A stretch of DNA of 64,000 nucleotides from NCBI GenBank assembly GCA_017484285.1, contig JAFUTH010000017.1, positions 62,001 through 126,000 on the forward strand, given 5' to 3'. Positions 18,411-25,889 of this stretch are shown one piece after another (the stretch's first letter is position 1; each line of letters begins with the position of its first letter). Both the position numbers and the translations under genes were made by a program. The notes beneath the pieces are model-generated. The model was not told the DNA's origin. It saw nothing but the letters and a program-made list of their open reading frames with translations, and made no database searches. This stretch comes from Treponema sp. (GTDB lineage: Bacteria; Spirochaetota; Spirochaetia; Treponematales; Treponemataceae).

Positions 18411-18563
18411 GATGTGTGCCTGACTCCAGGCTGGTGTCTGACTCGAAGACGCTCGAAAGAATCCGAATTGCCTTCATACAGTAGCGGCACTGCTGGGGAT
18501 TCCCACCCCATTCCCAGTTGGGCGCGCATTCCTCAAACGAGACTCTACGCGCACCTGAAATCG
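18411..18563 (-). ncRNA. Cobalamin riboswitch
   Basis: Read on the minus strand, the leader of cbiK carries the conserved parts of the adenosylcobalamin aptamer in order: CAGGTGC, GGGAATGGGGTGGGAATCC, the core CCCCAGCAGTGCCGCTACTG, and the B12 box AGTCAGACACCAGCC (18429-18443). The leader runs about 110 more bases to cbiK. It should reduce expression of the whole five-gene operon when cobalamin is plentiful. The ends are approximate. Confidence 0.9.
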
Positions 18564-18569
18564 TTCCCT

Positions 18570-18598
18570 ACTTTATCACAAGGGAAATCGGCTGTCAA
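18570..18598 (-). promoter_or_regulatory. Promoter of the cobalamin operon
   Basis: On the minus strand, TTGACA (18598-18593), 17 bases, then TAAAGT (18575-18570). This places the transcript start near 18563, just ahead of the riboswitch aptamer. Confidence 0.7.
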
Positions 18599-18610
18599 TT
18601 TGCGCATATG

Positions 18611-18660
18611 TGTCACCCTAGACATGAGTGACAAAAATCTCTATTATGTCAACATGACAT
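18611..18660 (+). promoter_or_regulatory. Promoter and palindromic operators of the porin-lipase unit
   Basis: TAGACA (18619-18624), 17 bases, TATTAT (18642-18647). Two inverted repeats with the same half-site overlap it: TGTCAC (18611-18616) with GTGACA (18628-18633) around the -35, and ATGTCA (18646-18651) with TGACAT (18655-18660) over the -10 and start site. Placement over both promoter elements suggests repression by a dimeric regulator that is not encoded nearby. Confidence 0.6.
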
Positions 18661-18702
18661 TTTTTGAAAAAGTGTCAGTTCAAAACGAGGAGAAATACAA
18701 GA

Positions 18703-20082
18703 ATGAAAAAGATTGTCGCATCGTCTGCAATCGCACTGATGTCAGTCGCCGCTCTTTTTGCAAGTGGCGTCGAGAATAAGACAAACATGAATACGGGCTA
18801 TTTACGAAACCCGAGCCGAAACACTGAGGCAAAACGCCCGGAAGCGTCATATTACAATGTCGCGGGAACGGCGTACATGGAAAACGGCTTGTATGTCGAG
18901 GCAGGAAACCAGTTTGTCTTTAAAGAGTACGGAAACGAACTGAACACGGGCGACAAATTTGCGGCGAACGGACTTTCTGACTATTATTCAAACGACGAGA
19001 CGACGGTCTGGCTCTATCCCGATGCGGATTTTGTGTACAAGCACAACAGTTTTGCCGTCTTCGGCAATTTCGGCGTGTATGCGGGCGGCGGCTCATTGAC
19101 CTTCTCTGAGGGAACGAGCGCAACGTCGCTGCTCTTCGCAAACGCGGCGTCAGGCTACATGACGAAATCTGCGGCTGCCTATGAAGCCTCACAGAGCGCA
19201 ACGACAGAGACGGCAAAAATCCAGTATCAGGCTGCCGCTGAGACTGCGAGCACGGCGGCGAGCTACCTTATGAAAACCGCGCAGCAAGGCGGGCACACGC
19301 TCAGCGTCACTTCGATTACCTACGGCGGTCAGCTCGGCGTGGCGTATCTCTTTTTGGACAACCTTTCGTTCGCCGCGGGCTTGCGCTACGTGCACGGCAC
19401 GCAGGACATGAAAATCAAATCCGGCTATTTCACTTTGCTCGGGAACGGAAGCGACACGATTTCGTATAAGGCAAACGGCTACACGGTGAGCGGTGTGTTC
19501 GGTATCCACTACCGCCCGATTGAAGTCGTCGACCTTGCGGTGCAGTACCAGTCAAAATCTTCCGTAAAGTACAAGGTAAAGGACGTGCACGGCGAGCTTG
19601 CCGGTGACTTCGACATCTACTCTGGGAAGACCTTCCACACTGACCTTCCTGCCGCGCTGAACTTGGGCGCCGGCTGGCAGGTGTTTGAGCCGTTGTACAT
19701 AAGCGCGAGCTTCAACTACTACTTCAATACCTTCGCCGACCAGAACTCCATCCTCGGCGAGACGGACTATGACAACTCATGGGAAGTCGCACTCGGCGCT
19801 GACTGGAAAATCTGCAAATGGCTCTCATACAGCCTCGGCTTCCAGTACGGAAAGCAGGGCACGACGGACGATTCAAACAGCTCCTTCAACCCGGTTCTCG
19901 ACAGTTTCTGCGTGGGCACGGGCGTTGAGTTCTATCCGGTGGAGCAGCTGACGGTTACGCTCTCAGGTCTTTTCGCCCGTTACTTCGACACGGACTACTA
20001 CTTGAGCGGAAACAAGACGACCTTGAGCAAGAAAGTGACGAACTTGAGCATCGGCCTCACCTACCACTTCCCCAACCTCTAA
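18703..20082 (+). CDS. FadL/OmpP1-type outer membrane porin
   Basis: 459 residues from the ATG at 18703, which follows GAGGAG. The in-frame ATG at 18664 would put a charged tail before the signal peptide. The signal peptide ends at about LFASG. The mature chain alternates polar and aromatic residues as a beta-barrel and ends in a typical outer membrane signature (SIGLTYHFPNL). FadL-family traits include the loop with HTLSVTSITYGGQLGVAY and the strand GIHYRPIEVVDLAVQYQSKS. An Ala-rich stretch at about 145-195 probably forms an extracellular loop or helix. FadL proteins move hydrophobic compounds, usually long-chain fatty acids. The lipase gene follows 23 bases later. Confidence 0.8.
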   Translation: MKKIVASSAIALMSVAALFASGVENKTNMNTGYLRNPSRNTEAKRPEASYYNVAGTAYMENGLYVEAGNQFVFKEYGNELNTGDKFAANGLSDYYSNDETTVWLYPDADFVYKHNSFAVFGNFGVYAGGGSLTFSEGTSATSLLFANAASGYMTKSAAAYEASQSATTETAKIQYQAAAETASTAASYLMKTAQQGGHTLSVTSITYGGQLGVAYLFLDNLSFAAGLRYVHGTQDMKIKSGYFTLLGNGSDTISYKANGYTVSGVFGIHYRPIEVVDLAVQYQSKSSVKYKVKDVHGELAGDFDIYSGKTFHTDLPAALNLGAGWQVFEPLYISASFNYYFNTFADQNSILGETDYDNSWEVALGADWKICKWLSYSLGFQYGKQGTTDDSNSSFNPVLDSFCVGTGVEFYPVEQLTVTLSGLFARYFDTDYYLSGNKTTLSKKVTNLSIGLTYHFPNL

Positions 20083-20105
20083 TTTTTACCGAAGGAGAAC
20101 ATACT

Positions 20106-21632
20106 ATGAAACTTTCACGATTATTATGTGCATCTGTCGCGCTTGCGTCTGCTGCTTTCTTTATCTCGTGCGCAACTGATGACACCGATGATTACAACTA
20201 TGACGCACAGAATGCGGTCATTAACTTTACGCTCGGCTCAAATGTCCTGAGCTACGACACCTCGTTTGCCTACAGCGACGCGCTGCTTATCGGCGCAGAC
20301 AACAAGCAGTATTCCCCTGCCCTCGCCCGCTTTGCCTCAGCGCTTGCCTTTGATGTCTACGACACGGTAAAAGTCACGCTCAAGACGGGCGCGGCAAAAC
20401 CGACGAGCTCATATGACAACGTGACGCTCTACACAAACTTCGGCTTTGAGGACGCGACATACGTGCAGCTTTCAGCAGACGATTATCTCGCCGACACGCA
20501 GGATTTGACGAACGCCGTTTTTGCGCATAAAGAAGTAACATCGGGCGACACGACCTATCAGATTTTCACGGTTGCCGTGCAAGGCTCGTCTGGCAAAGAC
20601 CAGTGGTTCAGCAATTTCGACGTGGGCGACTATTCTGACGCAGCGACGACGCACACCTACGCAACGCTTTCAGCGACTCACTCGGTTGCAGCAGCTTACG
20701 CAGCGGACAGCAGTGTAAACACCGCCGCCGTTCAGGCAGAATCGCTTACAAACTACGGAATCCTGGCAGCTGGCTTTAGCACCGAGCACAAAGGCTTTGC
20801 GCTTGCCGCATACCGCCTCAATACAAAATTCGCGGCGTATGTCGCAGAACACGCAGCGTCCGGCGCGAAAAAAATCATTTTGCTCACCGGGCACTCACGC
20901 GGTGCTGCCATCGCGAATATTCTCGGAAAAGTCTACGAAGACAACTCGGACTGGACATCATTCTCATACGGATTTGCCACTCCGCGCACGACCACGGCGT
21001 CAAATGCGGCAGCCTACAAGACAATCTTCAACATCATCAACACGGACGACCTCGTGACGGAACTTCCGTTGGCTGACTGGCTCTTCGTGCGCTACGGCAC
21101 GGATAAAAGCGCAAGCATCTATGATACCTACACCTCGCAGTGGAAGAACAAGCTCCCGCTCGTCTCAACCTATGTCTCCGCGGGTGCGCAGAACACAAGC
21201 TACCTGAGCGGCGTTGCCACTGACCGCGCGGAATTGTACGCTTCGGAAAGCGGCACGTTCAGCCAGACTTTCGCCACGGAAGCCGAGGCAAATGCAGCGC
21301 TCGCCTACTTGCAGAAATATGGATTCGGAATTACGGCATACGATCCCTACAGTACCTTTAGTGTAGCTGCGGCGACCGATTCTGACGGAAATGCAACCTA
21401 CACGTTAACTGGCACATTCCGCCCGCAGTTCTTCTTGAACTCAATGGTCATGGGAATCGTCCTTGCCTCGGTCAGCACGGAAACCGCCGCGACATTTGTC
21501 ACGACGATGGTGACAGGCTATACTTCTCCGGTGCATAAAATCGCACTTGGCACGATGGCAGGCAAAATCACCGGTTTCGCCTACTCACATGCCGTGCCGT
21601 GCTATACGATTCTCGTCGAGAACCTTGAGTAG
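20106..21632 (+). CDS. Lipase-family (class 3-like) lipoprotein
   Basis: 508 residues with a lipoprotein signal (lipobox FISC, Cys22). The alpha/beta-hydrolase nucleophile elbow is GHSRG with S264, preceded by a hydrophobic strand (KKIILLT). A candidate acid lies in NIINTDDLVTELP, and a C-terminal His (SHAVPC or HKIALG) could complete the triad. The long N-terminal part is Asp/Thr-rich. A clear ribosome site (GAAGGAG) precedes the ATG. The gene follows the FadL-like porin and ends at a strong terminator, so the pair is one unit: the enzyme would release fatty acids at the cell surface and the porin would admit them (inference). Confidence 0.82.
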   Translation: MKLSRLLCASVALASAAFFISCATDDTDDYNYDAQNAVINFTLGSNVLSYDTSFAYSDALLIGADNKQYSPALARFASALAFDVYDTVKVTLKTGAAKPTSSYDNVTLYTNFGFEDATYVQLSADDYLADTQDLTNAVFAHKEVTSGDTTYQIFTVAVQGSSGKDQWFSNFDVGDYSDAATTHTYATLSATHSVAAAYAADSSVNTAAVQAESLTNYGILAAGFSTEHKGFALAAYRLNTKFAAYVAEHAASGAKKIILLTGHSRGAAIANILGKVYEDNSDWTSFSYGFATPRTTTASNAAAYKTIFNIINTDDLVTELPLADWLFVRYGTDKSASIYDTYTSQWKNKLPLVSTYVSAGAQNTSYLSGVATDRAELYASESGTFSQTFATEAEANAALAYLQKYGFGITAYDPYSTFSVAAATDSDGNATYTLTGTFRPQFFLNSMVMGIVLASVSTETAATFVTTMVTGYTSPVHKIALGTMAGKITGFAYSHAVPCYTILVENLE

Positions 21633-21653
21633 ATTTTTATCTCGGCAGCAGAA

Positions 21654-21691
21654 AAAAACGGGAACGAGCCAAAACGCTCGTTCCCGTTTTT
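21654..21691. terminator. Strong bidirectional intrinsic terminator
   Basis: A 16-bp perfect stem (21654-21669 with 21676-21691) around a 6-base loop, with A tract before and T tract after. It ends the porin-lipase unit. Confidence 0.92.
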
Positions 21692-21698
21692 ATGTAAG

Positions 21699-21758
21699 CA
21701 CAGATGTTACAGATTACACGGATTTAGAAAGAATAATCTGTGCAATCTGTGTTTTTTT
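21699..21758. repeat. Bipartite palindrome with T tract
   Basis: CACAGAT, 3 bases, ACAGATT (to 21715), then AATCTGT, 3 bases, ATCTGTG (21735-21751), followed by seven T. The four blocks pair perfectly in two steps. The sequence resembles a dispersed palindromic repeat (acagattacacggatt type) seen in many genomes. It may also act as a second terminator. Confidence 0.6.
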
Positions 21759-23478
21759 ACGCTTTTTTTGCCTGTCGAGAGAATGTTTTGACTCCCTCAA
21801 CAACCAAAATCACAGCGAGAATTGCCATTGCCGCCGCAAAGAAGAGCTGGAACCAGTTGCCCCAGTGGAATGCGTTCTCTGCTCCTGCCGCCATTGCACT
21901 GCATTTTGCGATAACAGTGCGGACGAGCTGAGTGAGCGTTGCCGCGAGCATGAACACGGTCGGAATGCAGAACATTTTGTTGTTCTTTCCGACTTCGCCG
22001 AGCCACGCCGCAACTGCCATGAGCGCGATACCTGCCAAAAGCTGGTTTGCTGAGCCGAACAAAGCCCAAATCTGAGAGAGCGAGAGACCGCCGAGCGTAC
22101 AACCGATTACGACCATCAAGAGCGTACCGAAGAGCGGATGAGCCAAGCACTTTCGCGCGCCAGAGGCGTCTTTGTATGACTCTTCGCCGTCTTTCAAGAA
22201 CAATTCGCTGAACATAAAGCGGCTCAATCGGGTCGCTGAGTCCAAAGAAGTGAGCGCGAAGACAGAAACTGCCAAAGTCAAGAGCGCGTAGATTGCGTTG
22301 TTGTTGTCGATATAGCCGAACATTTTTGCGATACCAGAAGCGAATGCAACCGGAGGCGCACCTTTAAACGCACCGTCAACGATGAAGTTCTTTGAGACCA
22401 TACCGACCGCAATCAAAGAGATGACAGCCAATGCAGATTCAATGAGCATTGAGCCGTAGCCGATAGCCTTTGCGTTCTTTTCGTTGTCGAGCTGTTTTGA
22501 AGTCGTTCCCGTTGCGATGAGCGAGTGGAATCCAGAAACCGCACCACAGGCAACCGTGATGAACAAAGCCGGGAACATCGGACCGATTTTTGTTGACCAG
22601 CCCGTGAACGCCGGAAGGTCGAATTCAGCGTTTCCCGTGATTGCAGAAACCACGATACCAACGAGGGCGAGTGCCATCATGCCGTAGAGCAAGAATGATG
22701 AGAGATAATCGCGCGGCTGGAGCAAGCACCAGACCGGAATCAAAGAAGCGACCGCGATATATGCGCCGATAAAGACAATCCAAGCGTTTCGGCTCATTGC
22801 GAAACCGAAGTTCAAGCCGATGACGATTGAAAGCACGATTCCCACGAGGCCGATAATCGTTGCAGGAAGCGTTTTCATGCCACAGCGGTTTGTAAGGATT
22901 CCGTAGATGACCGCAAGCACGATGAAGAGGAGAGAAATCATTGCCGTTGTCTGCGGGCCAGTCGGATTTGAGACGATGCCGAACGCGACTTTTCCCGCTT
23001 CGTTTGCCGCCGTTGCAAAAGTTCCCGCGACGACATTGACAAATGACGCGATAACCAAAATCAAAACGAGCAATGCGAAAATGATGAACAATTTCTTTGA
23101 CGCTTTTCCCATTGAGTCTTTGATGATTTCGCCGACTGATTTTCCGTCATGGCGAGCAGAAGCAAACAAAGAACCGAAGTCCTGCAAGCCGCCGAAGAAA
23201 ATACCGCCGATAACACACCACAAGAAGACCGGAACCCAACCGAACACAGCCGCCTGAATCGGGCCGTTAATCGGACCAGCACCCGCGATTGATGAGAAGT
23301 GATGTCCCATCAAGACTGCCGGTTTTGCGGCAACATAGTCCACGCCGTCTGCCTTTTCCTGTGCAGGCGTCTTTTTTGCGGGGTCGATTCCCCACTGCTT
23401 TGCAAGCCATGAGCCATAGAAAACATAGCCGATGAAAAGCAGAGCGATTGCAGCAAGAATGATAAGTAATGCTGTCAT
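21757..23478 (-). CDS. cstA: Carbon starvation protein A family transporter
   Basis: 573 residues with about 15 to 16 membrane helices. The CstA N-terminal signature is complete: GVDYVAAKPAVLMGHHFSSIAG broken at family-typical positions, with GPINGPIQAAVFGWVP after it, and the central block ACGAVSGFHSLIATGTTSKQ. The family imports peptides or pyruvate. The length fits the shorter anaerobe CstA type rather than the roughly 700-residue enterobacterial one. AAGGAGGAG precedes the ATG. The upstream gene on the same strand ends 33 bases away, so the two may be co-transcribed. Confidence 0.93.
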   Translation of the reverse strand: MTALLIILAAIALLFIGYVFYGSWLAKQWGIDPAKKTPAQEKADGVDYVAAKPAVLMGHHFSSIAGAGPINGPIQAAVFGWVPVFLWCVIGGIFFGGLQDFGSLFASARHDGKSVGEIIKDSMGKASKKLFIIFALLVLILVIASFVNVVAGTFATAANEAGKVAFGIVSNPTGPQTTAMISLLFIVLAVIYGILTNRCGMKTLPATIIGLVGIVLSIVIGLNFGFAMSRNAWIVFIGAYIAVASLIPVWCLLQPRDYLSSFLLYGMMALALVGIVVSAITGNAEFDLPAFTGWSTKIGPMFPALFITVACGAVSGFHSLIATGTTSKQLDNEKNAKAIGYGSMLIESALAVISLIAVGMVSKNFIVDGAFKGAPPVAFASGIAKMFGYIDNNNAIYALLTLAVSVFALTSLDSATRLSRFMFSELFLKDGEESYKDASGARKCLAHPLFGTLLMVVIGCTLGGLSLSQIWALFGSANQLLAGIALMAVAAWLGEVGKNNKMFCIPTVFMLAATLTQLVRTVIAKCSAMAAGAENAFHWGNWFQLFFAAAMAILAVILVVEGVKTFSRQAKKA

Positions 23479-23511
23479 TTTGCTTTCTCCTCCTTAAGAG
23501 AAATAACTTTT

Positions 23512-24012
23512 TTATAGCGAGCCGACGAGTTTCTTCAAGTCTGAGCCGCGGCGATTTGTGACCGCCCGCCCCGTTGAAGTCTCGTAAGCCAATGCCCGAA
23601 ACGCACTCCAGCCAAAAAGACCGAATTTATATGATTTGTAGAATTTGAGTTTTTTGACGAGCTTGAAGGATTCTTCGGAAAATCGCTCGGAAAGGAGAAT
23701 GAGCGTGACATCAGAATTGCGATGCCCGTAGTACGGCGTGATTCGCTCCAATCCCCGCCCCCAGGCGATTTTCGCAAGCTCGGTGATTTTTTGCGGAGCG
23801 AGAGCGTCGCCGTCCGCAGAATCAGAATAGAAGAAGACGAACTCGTTGGAATCAATGTCCGCGATTTTTGCGGCTTTGACGAGCATGTACTGCTCGCTGT
23901 GGGATTTAAAAACGGCTTCGGCAACAAAGGGAACTGCACTCGTCTCGGTGAAAACAGTGTAGTAATCCTCAAAAGAATGTAACAATTTCTCCAAAGCGCC
24001 GTTGCTATCCAT
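23512..24012 (-). CDS. Unrecognised protein of 166 residues
   Basis: I do not recognise a family. The ATG at 24012 is chosen because the frame upstream of it (to 24141) reads as unlikely hydrophobic sequence, although no strong ribosome site is seen. The protein is soluble and mixed alpha/beta. It contains FVFFYSDSADGD, a Trp-Gly-Arg segment (AWGRGLERITPYYGHR) and a basic C-terminus (TNRRGSDLKKLVGSL). It precedes cstA by 33 bases on the same strand. Confidence 0.6.
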   Translation of the reverse strand: MDSNGALEKLLHSFEDYYTVFTETSAVPFVAEAVFKSHSEQYMLVKAAKIADIDSNEFVFFYSDSADGDALAPQKITELAKIAWGRGLERITPYYGHRNSDVTLILLSERFSEESFKLVKKLKFYKSYKFGLFGWSAFRALAYETSTGRAVTNRRGSDLKKLVGSL

Positions 24013-24235
24013 AGTAACTAGGATTGTAAGACGATTTAAAGTTTCGGTCAATAGAAACAGCGTTGTCGCGAATGTACATATAGCGGCCGGGCTGGTCAAA
24101 ATTGTTGAACACATAGCGCAAAAGAGGTGGCTAACTAACAATTTTTTGTCAAAAATAGCAAGTTTCGTGTTTTTTGTTTTTCAAAATAGATGGACTTTTT
24201 GACTTTTCAGACTTACAATGAGTTTGGAGGTGCTT

Positions 24236-24622
24236 ATGAAAAAAAATGTAGTATTCTTCGCTTCCATTGTCATCTTTTTTACACTGTCGTCAGTGTTCAT
24301 TTCCGCCGAATCGGTTAAAAGATTCGCATTTACCGCCGTTACCAAAACCGAAAAGGTCGTCATCACTATAGACACTGAGAAAGATTCTAAAACCATGAAC
24401 TATTTTACGCCAAGTAAGGATTACAATTATAGGTTTCTTGACTATGACTACAGCTTTGACCCAAACGAAAACACGTATATCCTCAAAGGAACGGTTTTAG
24501 ACACACTGCTCAGCACGGCAAGTGATGTTGTCATCTACTCAAACGGTACATTTACCGACATGAGAATCGGCAAGAGGCGAGTTACGTTCTCGTATGTCGA
24601 AGAATGTACCGTTGAAAAATAG
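24236..24622 (+). CDS. Small secreted protein, unrecognised
   Basis: 128 residues from the ATG at 24236, preceded by GGAGGT at ideal distance. An ATG at 24218 is also in frame but lies before the ribosome site. The first 26 or so residues are a signal peptide (FFASIVIFFTLSSVFISA). The mature part is a short beta-rich domain with several Tyr/Phe (YNYRFLDYDYSFD). It has no cysteine lipobox. No family is recognised. Confidence 0.6.
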   Translation: MKKNVVFFASIVIFFTLSSVFISAESVKRFAFTAVTKTEKVVITIDTEKDSKTMNYFTPSKDYNYRFLDYDYSFDPNENTYILKGTVLDTLLSTASDVVIYSNGTFTDMRIGKRRVTFSYVEECTVEK

Positions 24623-24667
24623 CACCGATTCACGCGAATTACGCGTACTTTCCCGAAAGAATCGGTG
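24623..24667. repeat. Nested inverted repeat
   Basis: CACCGATTC (24623-24631) pairs with GAATCGGTG (24659-24667). Inside it ACGCG and CGCGT form a second small hairpin around AATTA. It starts one base after the stop of the small secreted protein gene. No T tract follows on the plus strand, so it is either a weak terminator or a dispersed palindrome. Confidence 0.5.
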
Positions 24668-24827
24668 ACACTTCTTCTCGTCGAATCAAAAGGCTCTTCA
24701 CCACAATGCCGGGCTTTGTGTGCTCGAGGTTCACTTTGTACACGCCTTTTTTGAGGTAAAGCTGCACGACAAATCCTGCTTGCGCGACAGATTGCTTTTC
24801 AGGTCGCAAGCAGGTAGAATATCGCTC

Positions 24828-25553
24828 ATGGTGAACCAATTTTCACGCACAGAACTGCTGCTCGGCAAAACCGCGATGAAGACGTTGCAGCACGCACATA
24901 TTGCAGTCTTCGGCGTCGGTGGAGTCGGCGGATATGCAATTGAAGCCCTTGTCAGAAGCGGCATCCAGCACATCGACATCATTGACAACGACACCGTGAG
25001 CCTCACCAATCTGAACCGCCAGATTATCGCCACGCACAAAACGATTGGAAAATACAAGGTCGATGTAATGAAGGAGCGGATTTTGGACATCAACCCCGCC
25101 GCAACCGTCAACACATTCACGTGCTTTTACCTTCCCGAAACGCGAGACCAATTTGATTTTAGCCAATACGACTACGTCGTCGATGCGATTGACACCGTAA
25201 CCGCGAAAATCCAGCTCATCTCTCAGGCAAAAGAAGCCGGCACTCCGATTATCTCAAGCATGGGCGCAGGGAACAAACTCAATCCCACGATGTTTGAAGT
25301 CGCCGACATCTCAGAAACAAGCGTGTGTCCCCTCGCCCGCGTCATGCGCCAAGAGTGCAAAAAACGCGGCATCAAAAACGTAAAAGTCGTCTACTCAAAA
25401 GAAAAAACAATCACGCCCGTCTTAAGCGATGAAGAAAAAGCCGCCGCCGAGCACAAAGGCAACGGAATAGCACCGGGAAGCAGCGCGTTCGTGCCCTCAG
25501 TCGCCGGACTCATTATCGCAAGCGAAGTGATTAAGGATTTGGCAAGTATTTGA
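24828..25553 (+). CDS. tcdA: tRNA threonylcarbamoyladenosine dehydratase TcdA
   Basis: 241 residues from the ATG at 24828; the frame is open further upstream, but the family begins here (NQFSRTELLLGKTAM). TcdA is an E1-like enzyme that uses ATP to cyclise the t6A base at position 37 of ANN-decoding tRNAs. The nucleotide-binding GVGGVGGYAIEALVRSG, the acidic DNDTVSLTNLNRQ and the C-terminal SAFVPSVAGLIIASEVI are all present. Only a weak ribosome site is seen. A TAGAAT hexamer 8 bases before the ATG raises the possibility of a very short or absent leader. Confidence 0.9.
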   Translation: MVNQFSRTELLLGKTAMKTLQHAHIAVFGVGGVGGYAIEALVRSGIQHIDIIDNDTVSLTNLNRQIIATHKTIGKYKVDVMKERILDINPAATVNTFTCFYLPETRDQFDFSQYDYVVDAIDTVTAKIQLISQAKEAGTPIISSMGAGNKLNPTMFEVADISETSVCPLARVMRQECKKRGIKNVKVVYSKEKTITPVLSDEEKAAAEHKGNGIAPGSSAFVPSVAGLIIASEVIKDLASI

Positions 25554-25597
25554 AGAATAGTGCAAATTTGGATGGGGCGCAGGGAAAAGCCCAATTA

Positions 25598-25716
25598 GGA
25601 ATGTATGTGTTCCCAGTAAGGAATGTGTCTATTTCCGGCAGGGAATGCATTCATTTCTAGCAGGGAATGCACTCATTTCTAACAGGAAACGTACTCGTTT
25701 CCAGTAAGGAACGCAC
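25598..25716. repeat. Tandem array of short palindromic units, period about 22
   Basis: Five to six degenerate copies of a 22-23-base unit that starts GGAA(T/C)G and ends with TTTC(C), followed by a linker CAGTA or CAGCA. Each unit can fold on itself; the best is GGAAACG-TACT-CGTTTCC near 25685-25702. It lies in the 336-base gap between tcdA and the AAA-ATPase gene. The rest of that gap shows no gene; a TAAAAT hexamer lies about 10 bases before the next ATG. Confidence 0.75.
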
Positions 25717-25889
25717 GGACGACTGACCTGAAATTGCTTATTAGATGGAGCGCAATTCTGTAGGCGTGTGTCATGCTGCGGTATGCAAGCATGTTTTGGT
25801 GCCGAAGCAAGATGTTTGTAAGGCTGAAAGACTGTTTTTAGATTTTTTAACTCTTTTAGAAAATCAAATTCCGTGATAAAATACGCCTT

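Noticed and set aside
18414..18779. A 121-codon plus-strand frame over the riboswitch region
   Set aside because: It runs across the aptamer and the porin start in a different frame, with no ribosome site; the riboswitch and porin explain the sequence.
24639..24839. A 66-codon minus-strand frame between the small secreted protein and tcdA
   Set aside because: No ribosome site or motif; it overlaps the inverted repeat and the tcdA leader.
25598..25716. Possible CRISPR array
   Set aside because: Units are about 22 bases with no unique spacers of 30 bases or more, no cas genes nearby, and each unit is itself palindromic.
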